NCBI GenBank assembly: GCA_937864045.1
Contig: CALMIF010000344.1
Coordinates: 1 to 32,958, forward strand
Direction of reading: 5' to 3'
Source of the DNA: an uncultured Aquabacterium sp.
Lineage (GTDB): Bacteria; Pseudomonadota; Gammaproteobacteria; Burkholderiales; Burkholderiaceae_C
DNA: 32,958 bases
A program made the translations under genes and the position numbers. Below, one piece after another: positions 20,183 to 28,086 of the stretch; the stretch's first letter is position 1; each line of letters opens with the position of its first letter. Below the pieces are notes generated by a model. The model did no database searches. It saw only the letters and a list, made by a program, of their open reading frames with translations, and had not been told where the DNA came from.

Positions 20183-20899
20183 TCAGCGGCGCCCGGCCTG
20201 GCGCTGGGGGTGGCGCTGGTACTGGCGCTGGCCGAACAGCACCTCGCGCGACTGCGCGTCGCTCAGCGGCTTGCGCAGGTCGGCCAGCACCTCGACACCG
20301 CGCCGCACCGCCGGCCGGGCGCTGATCTCGTCGAACCAGCCCTTGAGGTGCGGATGGTCGGACCAGTCGATGCCCTGGTTCTTCCAGGAGCGCAGCCAGG
20401 GAAAGACCGCGATGTCGGCGATCGAGTAGGTGTCGCCGCCGACGTAGCGCGCCTTCGCCAGGCGGCGGTCCAGCACGCCGTACAGGCGCCGCGCCTCGTT
20501 GGTGTAGCGCTCGATCGCGTAGGGCAGCTTCTCGGGCGCATAGATGCGGAAGTGGTGCGCCTGGCCCAGCATCGGCCCCAGCCCGCCCATCTGGAACATC
20601 AGCCACTGCAGCACCTCATAGCGTGCCCGGGTGGACTCGGGCAGGAAGTGGCCGGTCTTGCCGGCCAGGTACAGCAGGATGGCGCCGGACTCGAACAGGC
20701 TGATCGGCGCGCCGTCGGGCCCATCGGGATCGACCAGGGCCGGGATCTTGTTGTTCGGGCTGATCGCCAGGAAGTCGGGCTCGAACTGTGCGCCGGCGCC
20801 GATATCGACAGGAATCGCACGGTAGGCGAGGCCGCACTCCTCCAGCATGATGTGCACCTTGTGCCCGTTGGGCGTGGCCCACGAATACACTTTGAGCAT
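20183..20899 (-). CDS. Glutathione S-transferase, YfcG/YghU-like
   Basis: A 238-residue thioredoxin-fold GST. The N-terminal domain has SWATPNGHKVHIMLEECGL, the cis-Pro stretch SPNNKIPALVDPDG and the glutathione-binding FESGAILLYLAGKTG. The C-terminal all-helical domain includes WLMFQMGGLGPMLGQAHHF and the N-capping-box region YSIADIAVFPWLRSW. TPNGxK and SPNNKIPA mark the nu-class YfcG/YghU group, known for disulfide-bond reductase activity with glutathione. The tail after residue 222 (GQRQYQRHPQRQAGRR) is unusually basic. GAGG lies about 6 bases before the start at 20899. A longer open frame upstream runs antisense to the hypothetical gene and is not used. The kinase gene follows on the same strand. 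Confidence 0.9.
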   Translation of the reverse strand: MLKVYSWATPNGHKVHIMLEECGLAYRAIPVDIGAGAQFEPDFLAISPNNKIPALVDPDGPDGAPISLFESGAILLYLAGKTGHFLPESTRARYEVLQWLMFQMGGLGPMLGQAHHFRIYAPEKLPYAIERYTNEARRLYGVLDRRLAKARYVGGDTYSIADIAVFPWLRSWKNQGIDWSDHPHLKGWFDEISARPAVRRGVEVLADLRKPLSDAQSREVLFGQRQYQRHPQRQAGRR

Positions 20900-20931
20900 C
20901 TCGACCTCGACGGCGGCAACCCCGCGCGGCG

Positions 20932-20937
20932 ACTCTA
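20932..20937 (-). promoter_or_regulatory. Possible -10 element (TAGAGT) for the GST gene
   Basis: On the reverse strand TAGAGT lies about 32 bases before the GST ATG, within TAGAGTCGCCGC, a near copy of the sequence before gor. No -35 match; the divergent hypothetical gene starts 5 bases away. Confidence 0.3.
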
Positions 20938-20941
20938 AACC

Positions 20942-21691
20942 ATGCTGAAGAACTTGCGCCGCCTGTTCGCGGGCGCACCCGACCAGGCGGATGCATCGGA
21001 GTTGCGCCAGTGGGCCGAGCAGCGCGGCCACGCCTGGCGGCGCGTGCGTGACGCCGAGGGCGGTGTGGTCGAGGGGCGCACCGGCACGCAGTCCTGGCGC
21101 ATCGAGTGGGGGCCGTCGCAGCGCGACTACATCGCCGGCTTCGAACTGCGCCTGATCGCCGAGATCGACCTGCCCAAGGAAGTGGTGGCGATGGTGCTGA
21201 ACCGGGCGCTGACCGAGACGATGGAGGCCACCGTCTACGAGCGCTACGTCGACGACGTGCAGACCCGCATCGAGACCGACACGCCGCCCGAGATGCGCTG
21301 GCTGGTGCTCTATCCGAAGCTGCCTGCCCATGACCTGGGCCGCCTGCGCGAGCGCTATGTCGCGGTGGGCAGCATCGAGGCCTGGCTGCAGCAGTGGCTG
21401 CAGGGCCCGCTGAACGACGCGCTGGCTGCCACCCTGGACCAGGTGCCGCCGGCCCAGCCGGTGGTAATGACCATCGGCCGCGGCCGGCTGCTGCTGCGCA
21501 TGCCGATGGCTGCACCCGACGCCCGTCAGCTGGCGATGTGGTTCTCGGTGTTCGACCACGCGCTGCGCGAGGCCCGCCGCCTGGGCTCGGAATGGCGTGC
21601 CGGTGCCCATGCCGGCCTGACGACCCAGCCCAGCGCCTGGGCGCACACCGAGCAGCCGCCGACCACACGCACGCCGGACATCAAGCTGTAG
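20942..21691 (+). CDS. Conserved-looking hypothetical protein, 249 residues
   Basis: A soluble protein I cannot assign. The reading MLKNLRRLFAGAPDQADASELRQWAEQRG suggests a short basic helix followed by a small domain; the middle (GTQSWRIEWGPSQRDYIAGFELRLIAEIDLP, read in parts) alternates charged and hydrophobic residues as in a beta sandwich, and the C-terminal third (MTIGRGRLLLRMPMAAPDARQLAMWFSVFD) ends in a helix. No signal peptide or membrane segment. Codon use is typical of the window and no competing frame is better, so it is real. The first ATG is used; it lies 42 bases from the divergent GST start and has no clear ribosome site. It converges on the phosphotransferase gene with 34 bases between. 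Confidence 0.72.
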   Translation: MLKNLRRLFAGAPDQADASELRQWAEQRGHAWRRVRDAEGGVVEGRTGTQSWRIEWGPSQRDYIAGFELRLIAEIDLPKEVVAMVLNRALTETMEATVYERYVDDVQTRIETDTPPEMRWLVLYPKLPAHDLGRLRERYVAVGSIEAWLQQWLQGPLNDALAATLDQVPPAQPVVMTIGRGRLLLRMPMAAPDARQLAMWFSVFDHALREARRLGSEWRAGAHAGLTTQPSAWAHTEQPPTTRTPDIKL

Positions 21692-21725
21692 CCGGATTGC
21701 GCCGGCCATCGCGCGCGGTCGGGCG

Positions 21726-22814
21726 TCAGTGCCGCGAGGCGGTGGCCCAACCCAGTTCCGCCAGCGGCCCGGTGGCCTCGCCCGTGGCACGCGCCTGGGC
21801 GCTGGCGGCCGTGCCGTCGACCACGCGGCGCGCGATGCCCTGGCAGATGGCCGCGATGCGGAACAGGTTGTACGCCAGGTAGAAGTTCCAGTCGGCCAAC
21901 AGCGCATCGGGCGCGCCACGGCCGGTGCGTTCGCAGTAGCGGCGCACATAGTCGTGCTCGGCAGGAATGCCCAGCGCCGCCAGGTCCAGCCCGGCGATGC
22001 CGCGGAACACGCCCGGCGGGATGTGCCAGCTCATGCAGTGGTAGCTGAAGTCGGCCAGGGGGTGGCCGATGGTGCTCAGCTCCCAGTCGAGCACGGCGAT
22101 GATGCGTGGCTCGTCCGGGTGGAAGATCAGGTTGTCCAGCCGGTAGTCCCCATGCACGATGGCGACCTGCGACTCGTCCAGGGCACTGGCCGGCATGTGG
22201 GCGGGCAGCCATTCGACCAGCCGCTCCATTGCCGGAATCGCCGGCAGCTTGCCGTCGGCGATCGACGCCTGGTACTGCTGGCTCCAGCGCTTGATCTGGC
22301 GGCCGAAGTAGTTGCCCGGCCGGCCGAAGTCCGACAGGCCCACGGCCTTGACCTCGACGCTGTGCAGGGCGGCCATCACGCGGTTCATCTCGTCGTAGAC
22401 GGCGGCACGCTCGTCGCTGTCCATGCCGGGCAGCGACTGGTCCCACAGCACGCGGCCCTCGACGAAGTCCATCAGGTAGAAGGCGCGGCCGATCACCGAC
22501 TCGTCATCGCACAGCACATGCATGCGCGCCACCGGCACGCCGCTGAGCGCCAGCGCATCCATGACGCGGAACTCGCGCTCGATGGCATGCGCCGAGGGCA
22601 CCAGCCGGGCCACCGGCCCGGGCTTGGCGCGCATGACGTAGGTGCGCCCGGGCGTGAGCAGCTTGTAGGTGGGATTGGACTGGCCGCCCTTGAACTGCTC
22701 GACCGCGAGCGGGCCGGCGAAGCCGGGCAGGTGGTCGGTCAGCCAGCGCTCCAGCGCGCCGACGTCGAAGGCATGCTGCTGCGCGACCGCGCCGCTGCCG
22801 GTGAAATGGTCCAT
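21726..22814 (-). CDS. APH-fold phosphotransferase family protein (ACAD10/11-like kinase domain)
   Basis: A 362-residue soluble kinase-like protein of the aminoglycoside phosphotransferase fold. It has EQFKGGQSNPTYKL (glycine-rich loop), YVMRAKP (ATP-binding Lys), HAIEREFRVMDAL (the helix C Glu), the catalytic VAIVHGDYRLDNLIFHP and the magnesium-binding IAVLDWELSTIGHPLADF. This layout matches the group related to the kinase half of eukaryotic ACAD10/11, which phosphorylates hydroxyacyl-CoAs; in bacteria these genes often sit near acyl-CoA dehydrogenases, none of which is seen here. The start at 22814 is preferred because AGGA lies 6 bases upstream; an in-frame start at 22853 lacks this. It follows the Crp/Fnr gene by 54 bases on the same strand and may be its partner in one transcript. 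Confidence 0.85.
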   Translation of the reverse strand: MDHFTGSGAVAQQHAFDVGALERWLTDHLPGFAGPLAVEQFKGGQSNPTYKLLTPGRTYVMRAKPGPVARLVPSAHAIEREFRVMDALALSGVPVARMHVLCDDESVIGRAFYLMDFVEGRVLWDQSLPGMDSDERAAVYDEMNRVMAALHSVEVKAVGLSDFGRPGNYFGRQIKRWSQQYQASIADGKLPAIPAMERLVEWLPAHMPASALDESQVAIVHGDYRLDNLIFHPDEPRIIAVLDWELSTIGHPLADFSYHCMSWHIPPGVFRGIAGLDLAALGIPAEHDYVRRYCERTGRGAPDALLADWNFYLAYNLFRIAAICQGIARRVVDGTAASAQARATGEATGPLAELGWATASRH

Positions 22815-22868
22815 CGGGAGTCCTAGGAAAGCATGCGCGGGTGCCTCATGCACCCGGCCGGGCCAGTG

Positions 22869-23573
22869 TCAGCCCTCTGACAGATCGAGCAGCTTGTCGC
22901 GCGACAGCACGACCAGCCGCGTGGGCTCCACACGCACCGCGCCTTCGCGCTCGAAGCCCTTCAGTTCCTGGTTGACGCGCTGGCGCGAGGCGCCGAGCAG
23001 CTGGGCCAGGTCTTCCTGCGCGAGTTGCAGGCCGATGCGGATCTCCTCGCCCTGCTCGATGCCGTAGCTCTTGGCCAGCATGATGATCTGCTTGGCCAGG
23101 CGCGCCGACAGCGGCTTGGTGTTGAGGTCCTCGAACTGGTTGAACATCAGCCGCAGGCGCCGGCAGTTCAGCCGCAGCAGGGCGTCGTACAGCTCGCTGT
23201 GCTGCGACAGCAGTTCCTTGAAGTCGGCCTTGCGCACGCACAGCAGCGTGGTCTCGCCATGGGCGTCGGCATCGTGGGTGCGTGGCAGGCCGTCGAACAG
23301 GGCGATGTCGCCGAACCAGACGCCCGGCTCGCAGTAGGTCAGCGTGACCTGCTTGCCCGACAGCGAGACCAGCGAGACGCGCACCGCGCCGCGGGCCACG
23401 CCGCACCACTCTTCGGCCGGCGTGCCGCGCGAGGCCAGCGGGCCGCCGTCGCTCAGTCGGCGCACATAGGCCCGGGACAGGATGGCGTGGCGCAGCGGCT
23501 GCGAGAGCTTGGAGAACCATGCACCGGACTCGATGTTTTGACGCTCTTCGATGGTAAGAACCGGAGTATTCAT
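22869..23573 (-). CDS. Crp/Fnr-family transcriptional regulator
   Basis: A 234-residue regulator with an N-terminal cyclic-nucleotide-binding-like beta roll, a dimer helix (LLRLNCRRLRLMFNQFEDLN) and a C-terminal winged helix (LAQEDLAQLLGASRQRVNQELKGFEREG). The ligand pocket reads WFGDIALFDGLPRTHDADA; against E. coli Crp the cAMP-contacting Arg82 and Ser83 are replaced by Thr and His, so cAMP binding is doubtful. No cluster of N-terminal cysteines is present, so it is not an oxygen-sensing Fnr. Ligand and targets unknown. The start MNTPVLTIEERQNIESG at 23573 gives a normal family length; the open frame runs on upstream without a better start. It is divergent from the FimV-like gene over a 229-base gap. 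Confidence 0.88.
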   Translation of the reverse strand: MNTPVLTIEERQNIESGAWFSKLSQPLRHAILSRAYVRRLSDGGPLASRGTPAEEWCGVARGAVRVSLVSLSGKQVTLTYCEPGVWFGDIALFDGLPRTHDADAHGETTLLCVRKADFKELLSQHSELYDALLRLNCRRLRLMFNQFEDLNTKPLSARLAKQIIMLAKSYGIEQGEEIRIGLQLAQEDLAQLLGASRQRVNQELKGFEREGAVRVEPTRLVVLSRDKLLDLSEG

Positions 23574-23735
23574 GTCTTGTCCCAGGTGCGACAACCGCAC
23601 CAGCATGCCCGGCCTATTGTCATCCAGCTTGGGATGGGCCGCGTTTGCGCCGGGTGCAGCGGGGGCGGCATGGCTGCAGCCTGTGACGGGTTGCGCGGGC
23701 CCGGGTTTCGGTGGGCTGGCGGCGCTGGCCTGCGT

Positions 23736-23743
23736 GCTAGAGT
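23736..23743 (+). promoter_or_regulatory. Possible extended -10 (TGCTAGAGT) for the FimV-like gene
   Basis: Within the 229-base divergent region 23574-23802, GTGCTAGAGTGAAAAAG gives an extended -10 about 60 bases before the ATG. On the reverse strand GACAAT (23616-23621) could serve the Crp/Fnr gene. Nothing else in the gap is recognised, including no obvious regulator palindrome. Confidence 0.35.
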
Positions 23744-23802
23744 GAAAAAGTTTCCGCCCACGTCCTGGCCCGCATTTGGCAGCCGCCCCTTTCCGTTCCG
23801 CG

Positions 23803-25362
23803 ATGTCCGTGCCGCGCCTGGCGCTGGTGGCTGGTGCATTGGCCGCAGCGGTGCTGCTGGCGCCGCCGGCCGGGGCCCAGGCTGCATCCGAGGCGCGGCC
23901 AGCGGCCGAGGCGGCCTCCGGCACTGCCGACATCCATGCGCTGGAACAGCAGGTCGAGTCGGTGCTGACCGAGGCGCGCCGGCAGCAGTCGCAGCTCAAC
24001 ACCCAGCGCCAGCGGCTGGCCGCGGCGGAGTCGGCCAATGCCTGGTTGCCGCTGCTGTTCATGGCGATGGCCGCGCTGGTGCTGGTGTGTGGCGTGCTCG
24101 GGCTGCGCCTGTGGCGCACCCAGCGCCGGCTGCTGCAGCTGCAGGGCGCCGCACCGCGACCCGGCGTGCCGGCCGCTGATCCGGCGGCCACTGTCGCCGT
24201 CGTGCCCGGCACGCCAGGCGCTGCCGCGCCGGCATCGGCCCGACTGCCGGAGCGCCCGCTGCTGGGGGGGCTGGGGGTGGCGCCGGTGCGCCGGCCAGCG
24301 GACCTGCCGCCGGCGCGTGCGCTGGGGGCGTCGGTGCTCGGCAGCGACCTGGCCACCGGCAGCCGCGACTTCGGCTTCGGCACCGGCGTGCCGCCGCGGC
24401 CGGTGTCGGTGGAGGAACTGCTGGACCTGGACCAGCAGGTGGAGTTCTTCCTGGCACTGGGCCAGGCACAGTCGGCCATCGACCTGCTGCTGGGCCATGT
24501 GCGCAGCACCGGCGGCACCAATGCGCAGCCCTACTTCAAGCTGCTGGAGATCTACCGCGAGCAGGCCGACGAGGACGCCTACGAGCGCACCCGCGAACGC
24601 TTCAACCAGCGCTTCAACGCCCTGGCGCCCGACTGGACCGGTGACCTGGCCGGCGGGCGACTGCTGGAGGACTATCCGGACGTGGTGGCGCGGCTGCAGC
24701 GCGCCTGGCCGCAATCGGCGCGGGCGGTGGCCGAGCTCGACGGCCTGCTGCTGCGCCGGGCCGACCTGGAGCCCTTCGACCTGCCTGCCTACCGTGACCT
24801 GCTGCTGCTGCACGCCCTGGCCCGCGACCTGCACGCCACCGAACCTGCCCTGGCCGAGCCGGGGCTGCCATCGACGCTGGGCCAGCGCACCGCGCCGGCC
24901 GTGCTGGCCCGCGAGGCGCCGCCGGCTGCCACGGACCTGCCGGGCGTGCCCGCCACGGCCAGCGCGGCCTGGGCGGGCACCGACATGGTGGGCGGCGGCG
25001 CAGAGGCACCGGCCGCAGGCGCCACGGTCGACCTGCTGCTGCCGCTGGGCGAGCACACGATGGAGATCACCCTGCCGCAGCCGCACCTGGCAGACCGACC
25101 GCTGGCGCAGGCGATGCTGGCCGATTGGGTGTTCTCGCGCAGCGGGCGAGCCGGCGGTGGCGCCGCCGGCTTGGGGGCGGCCGAATCTGGCGAGCGGCCG
25201 GCCGCGCCGATGCGGCTGGACCTGGATCTGAGCGAGCATGCGCCGGCGCCGCGCGAGTTCACGCGCCCGGCGGCATTCACCGACATCGACATGCGCCGCG
25301 ACCGGCGCCTGTCGGACCTGGGCGGTCTGGACGAGAACGACCCGCTGCCCTCGCGCCGCTGA
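23803..25362 (+). CDS. FimV-like membrane protein with TPR-type segment
   Basis: A 519-residue protein. It starts with a signal-like helix (VPRLALVAGALAAAVLLAPP, likely cleavage after AGA), a periplasmic coiled segment (HALEQQVESVLTEARRQQSQ) and one membrane helix (LPLLFMAMAALVLVCGVLGL). The cytoplasmic part has VEELLDLDQQVEFFLALGQA, QSAIDLLLGHV and PYFKLLEIYREQADEDAYER, the TPR-like pattern of FimV and related type IV pilus/polarity proteins. The N-terminal LysM domain of true FimV is absent and the length is short, so it is FimV-like rather than FimV. The tail is low-complexity, ending with TDIDMRRDRRLSDLGGLDEN. The ATG at 23803 is chosen for the signal sequence; a TTG at 23776 is also in frame. 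It converges on the aminotransferase gene with 21 bases between. Confidence 0.75.
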   Translation: MSVPRLALVAGALAAAVLLAPPAGAQAASEARPAAEAASGTADIHALEQQVESVLTEARRQQSQLNTQRQRLAAAESANAWLPLLFMAMAALVLVCGVLGLRLWRTQRRLLQLQGAAPRPGVPAADPAATVAVVPGTPGAAAPASARLPERPLLGGLGVAPVRRPADLPPARALGASVLGSDLATGSRDFGFGTGVPPRPVSVEELLDLDQQVEFFLALGQAQSAIDLLLGHVRSTGGTNAQPYFKLLEIYREQADEDAYERTRERFNQRFNALAPDWTGDLAGGRLLEDYPDVVARLQRAWPQSARAVAELDGLLLRRADLEPFDLPAYRDLLLLHALARDLHATEPALAEPGLPSTLGQRTAPAVLAREAPPAATDLPGVPATASAAWAGTDMVGGGAEAPAAGATVDLLLPLGEHTMEITLPQPHLADRPLAQAMLADWVFSRSGRAGGGAAGLGAAESGERPAAPMRLDLDLSEHAPAPREFTRPAAFTDIDMRRDRRLSDLGGLDENDPLPSRR

Positions 25363-25383
25363 GGCGGGCCAGGGCGCGAACGC

Positions 25384-26574
25384 TCAGAGCCGCGCCAGGC
25401 GCGCCAGCGCCGTGCGCAGGGTCTCGTCCTTCTTCGCGTAGCAGAAGCGCGCCAGGCCCTGGTTGCGGCCGTCGTCGTAGAAGGCACTCAGCGGAATCGC
25501 CGCGACGCCGATCTCGGTGGTCAGCCATTGGCAGAACTCGCCCTCGGGCAGGGCGCTGATCGCGCTGTAGTCGACGACCTGGAAGTAGCTGCCCTCGCTG
25601 GGCAGCAGCTTGAACTTCGTGCCCGCCAGGCCGTCGCGGAAGAGGTCGCGCTTGCGCTGGTAGAACGCCGGCAGGTCCAGGTAGGGCGCCGGGTTGGCCA
25701 GGTAGTGCGCCAGCCCGTGCTGCATCGGCGTGTTGACGGTGAACACGTTGAACTGGTGCACCTTGCGGAACTCGGCGGTCAGCGGCGCGGGCGCGGCCAC
25801 GGTGCCGATCTTCCAACCGGTGACGTGGAAGGTCTTGCCGAAGCTGGAGACGACGAAGGCGCGCGCCGCCAGCTCGGGGTGGGCGCTGGCGCTGGCATGG
25901 CGCTCGCCGTCGTAGACCATGTGCTCGTAGACCTCGTCGCTGATCAGCAGCGCGTCGGTGGGCCGCAGGATCTCGGCCAGGCGGTCGAAGTCGGCCTGGC
26001 GCCAGATGGTGGCGCTGGGGTTGTGCGGGCTGTTGACGAGGATGGCGCGCGTGCGCGGCGAAATGGCGGCCGCAATCGCGTCGAAATCGGGCCGGAAGGT
26101 GCCGGCCTGCAGCGCCACCCGCACCACCTTGCCGCCGGCCAGCTCGATGTTGGGCACGTAGCTGTCGTAGTTGGGCTCCAGCACGATCACCTCGTCGCCC
26201 GGGCCGACGATGGCCAGGATGCAGGTGATGATGGCCTGGGTGGCGCCGGCGGTGATGGTGATTTCGGTTGCCGGGTCATAGCGCCGGCCATACAGGGCCT
26301 CGATCTTGGCCGCCACCGCCTCGCGCAGCACCGGCACGCCGACCATCGGCGGGTACTGGTTCAGGCCGCCGCGCATGGCGGCGTCCACCGCGTCCAGCAG
26401 GGCCGGGTCGCCCTCGAAGTCGGGGAAGCCCTGGCCCAGGTTGACCGCGCCGCGCTCGGCGGCCAATGCCGACATCACGGTGAAGATGGTGGTGCCCACC
26501 TTGGGCAGGCGGCTGGGCGGCAGCGGGGTGCGGAAAGTGGGGCTGGAGGCGGTCGTGGCGTCGGTCGCGGTCAT
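25384..26574 (-). CDS. PLP-dependent aminotransferase, methionine aminotransferase (YbdL)-like
   Basis: A 396-residue fold-type I aminotransferase. It shows NLGQGFPDFEGDP, the PLP phosphate-binding TAGATQAI, NSPHNPSATI (Asn185), ISDEVYEHMVYDG (Asp213) and SSFGKTFHVTGWKIG with Schiff-base Lys247. The motifs GQGFPDF and SSFGKTFHVTGWK are characteristic of the YbdL/kynurenine-oxoglutarate transaminase group; E. coli YbdL acts on methionine and aromatic amino acids. Assignment to methionine is inference, supported by the upstream CysB-type regulator 37 bases away on the same strand. The ATG at 26574 fits the family length. Confidence 0.88.
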   Translation of the reverse strand: MTATDATTASSPTFRTPLPPSRLPKVGTTIFTVMSALAAERGAVNLGQGFPDFEGDPALLDAVDAAMRGGLNQYPPMVGVPVLREAVAAKIEALYGRRYDPATEITITAGATQAIITCILAIVGPGDEVIVLEPNYDSYVPNIELAGGKVVRVALQAGTFRPDFDAIAAAISPRTRAILVNSPHNPSATIWRQADFDRLAEILRPTDALLISDEVYEHMVYDGERHASASAHPELAARAFVVSSFGKTFHVTGWKIGTVAAPAPLTAEFRKVHQFNVFTVNTPMQHGLAHYLANPAPYLDLPAFYQRKRDLFRDGLAGTKFKLLPSEGSYFQVVDYSAISALPEGEFCQWLTTEIGVAAIPLSAFYDDGRNQGLARFCYAKKDETLRTALARLARL

Positions 26575-26611
26575 GGTCTGGCGTCGGGGAAGGTGAAGTG
26601 GTCCAGCGGGA

Positions 26612-27568
26612 TCAGAGTTCGTAGGCGGTCGGCGTGCTGCCCGGGCGTTCGGCCATCGCCTTCTCGATCAGCGTGCGGCTCAGTCGCTCGCTCAGCAGCC
26701 CGGCGAAGGCGTAGACGAAGTGGCGGAGGTACGCGCCGCGCTTGAAGGCCACGCGCGAGGTGTTGGGCCCGAACAGGTGGCCCGCCGGGCGCCAGGCCAG
26801 GTCACCGCCAGGCGGGTCGTCGCGCACCGCCATCTCGGCCACCAGGCCCACGCCCATGCCCAGGCGCACGTAGGTCTTGATGACGTCGGCGTCGATCGCC
26901 TCCAGTGCGATGTTGGGCTTGAGGCGGGCGCGTGCGAAGGCCTCGTCGATGCGGCTGCGGCCGCTGAAGGTGGGGTGGTAGGTGATCAGCGGCTCGGCCG
27001 CCAGCTGCGCCAGCGTGGGCCGGGCGGCGTCGGCGAGCGGATGCTTGGCCGGCACCACCAGCACATGCTGCCATTCGTAGCAGGGCAGGGTGACCAGGCC
27101 GTCGACGTCGGCCAGCGCCTCGGTGGCCAGACCGATCTCGGCCACGTCGTCGGCCAGCATGCGCGCCACGTCGCCGGGCGTGCCCTGGTGCATCTGCACC
27201 TGCACCTTGGGGAACATGCGGCGCAGCTTGGCCACCGGCTCGGGCAGCACGTAGCGCGCCTGGCTGTGGGTGGTGGCGATGGACAGGGTGCCGGCGTCCT
27301 GCAGGCTGTACTCGTCGCCGATGCGCCGCAGGTTGGCCACCTCGCGCATGATGATCTCCACGCTCTGCAGCACCAGGCGGCCGGGCTCTGTGACGCGGCG
27401 GATGCGCTTGCCGTGGCGGGCGAAGATGTCCACGCCCAGTTCCTCTTCCAACTCGAGGATGGCCTTGCTGATGCCCGGCTGCGAGGTGTGCAGCGCCTTG
27501 GCCGTCTCGGTCAGGTTCAGGTTGCGGCGCACGGCCTCCTGCACGAAGCGGAACTGGTGCAGGTTCAT
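26612..27568 (-). CDS. cysB: CysB-family LysR-type transcriptional regulator
   Basis: A 318-residue LysR regulator of the CysB/Cbl group, which activates sulfate uptake and cysteine synthesis genes in response to N-acetylserine and O-acetylserine. The N-terminal helix-turn-helix is LTETAKALHTSQPGISKAIL, with the CysB-type opening MNLHQFRFVQEAVRRNLN. The effector domain has LSIATTHSQARYVLPEPV (compare TTHTQARY of E. coli CysB, whose threonines bind the inducer; here one Thr is Ser). Length matches CysB. The ATG overlaps the stop of the chelatase gene as ATGA. Cbl is a possible alternative, but a lone gene of this length in a betaproteobacterium is normally called CysB. Confidence 0.93.
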   Translation of the reverse strand: MNLHQFRFVQEAVRRNLNLTETAKALHTSQPGISKAILELEEELGVDIFARHGKRIRRVTEPGRLVLQSVEIIMREVANLRRIGDEYSLQDAGTLSIATTHSQARYVLPEPVAKLRRMFPKVQVQMHQGTPGDVARMLADDVAEIGLATEALADVDGLVTLPCYEWQHVLVVPAKHPLADAARPTLAQLAAEPLITYHPTFSGRSRIDEAFARARLKPNIALEAIDADVIKTYVRLGMGVGLVAEMAVRDDPPGGDLAWRPAGHLFGPNTSRVAFKRGAYLRHFVYAFAGLLSERLSRTLIEKAMAERPGSTPTAYEL

Positions 27569-27981
27569 CGCCAGGGCACTTCGGGGCGCGTGTCGTTCAG
27601 GGCGACCGACGCCATCGCGTCGACCAGGGTCGCGTCTTCGCCCACTGCCGGCCGCAGCGTGAAGCGCACGGCCGGGTGGGCCTGCTGCAGACGCGCCAGC
27701 AGCAGCGGCAGGTCCTTGCGCACATGGCCGCCGGCACCCAGGAACAGCGGCACCACGTCGACCGCGGTGCAGCCCGCGGCCACCAGCGCCTCGCCGCCGG
27801 CCACGAGGTCGGGCGCCATGAACTCCAGGAAGGCCAGCGCCACGCGGCCATCGCCGCGCTGCGCACGGCAGCGGGCGGCCACGGCCTCGAAGGGGCGGGC
27901 CCAGGCGGGATCGCGGGCGCCGTGGGCGAACAGCAGCAGGCCGGTGTCAGAGGGAATGGAGGTCATCGCGGATTCGGTCAT
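27565..27981 (-). CDS. cbiX: Short sirohydrochlorin chelatase, CbiX type
   Basis: A 138-residue class II chelatase that inserts a metal (cobalt for B12, or iron for siroheme) into sirohydrochlorin. The N-terminal motif LLLFAHGARDP carries the metal-binding His20; the second site appears as VVPLFLGAGGHVRKDLPLL, with another His. It is half-size, as in the CbiX-S forms that act as homodimers. Because it is coupled to cysB, iron insertion into siroheme for sulfite reductase is the likelier role; this is inference. The start is uncertain: 27981 (MTESAMTSIP), 27966 (MTSIPSD) or a TTG at 28005, none with a clear ribosome site. A three-palindrome element separates it from lptG. Confidence 0.88.
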   Translation of the reverse strand: MTESAMTSIPSDTGLLLFAHGARDPAWARPFEAVAARCRAQRGDGRVALAFLEFMAPDLVAGGEALVAAGCTAVDVVPLFLGAGGHVRKDLPLLLARLQQAHPAVRFTLRPAVGEDATLVDAMASVALNDTRPEVPWR

Positions 27982-28020
27982 GGATTCAGGCACGGTCCCA
28001 GCCAAGCGGACGCCGCAGAA

Positions 28021-28075
28021 CCGGCTTCGCCGGGCTGCTGGCGTCGCCCCCTCGAGGGGGAGCGCCGCAGGCGCT
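28021..28075. repeat. Composite element of three GC-rich palindromes
   Basis: Between lptG and cbiX three inverted repeats stand in a row: CCGGC-TTC-GCCGG (28021-28033), CCCCCTCGAGGGGG (28047-28060, a perfect 14-base palindrome) and AGCGCC-GCA-GGCGCT (28061-28075). The middle core recurs at 5336, 31858 and 32404. No T run follows, so it is not an ordinary intrinsic terminator. It resembles the short intergenic repeats (REP-like) of related genomes. Confidence 0.7.
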
Positions 28076-28086
28076 TCGGAGGTGGC

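Noticed and set aside
27982..28086. Intrinsic terminator between lptG and cbiX
   Set aside because: There are strong palindromes but no T run on either side, so they are listed as repeats.
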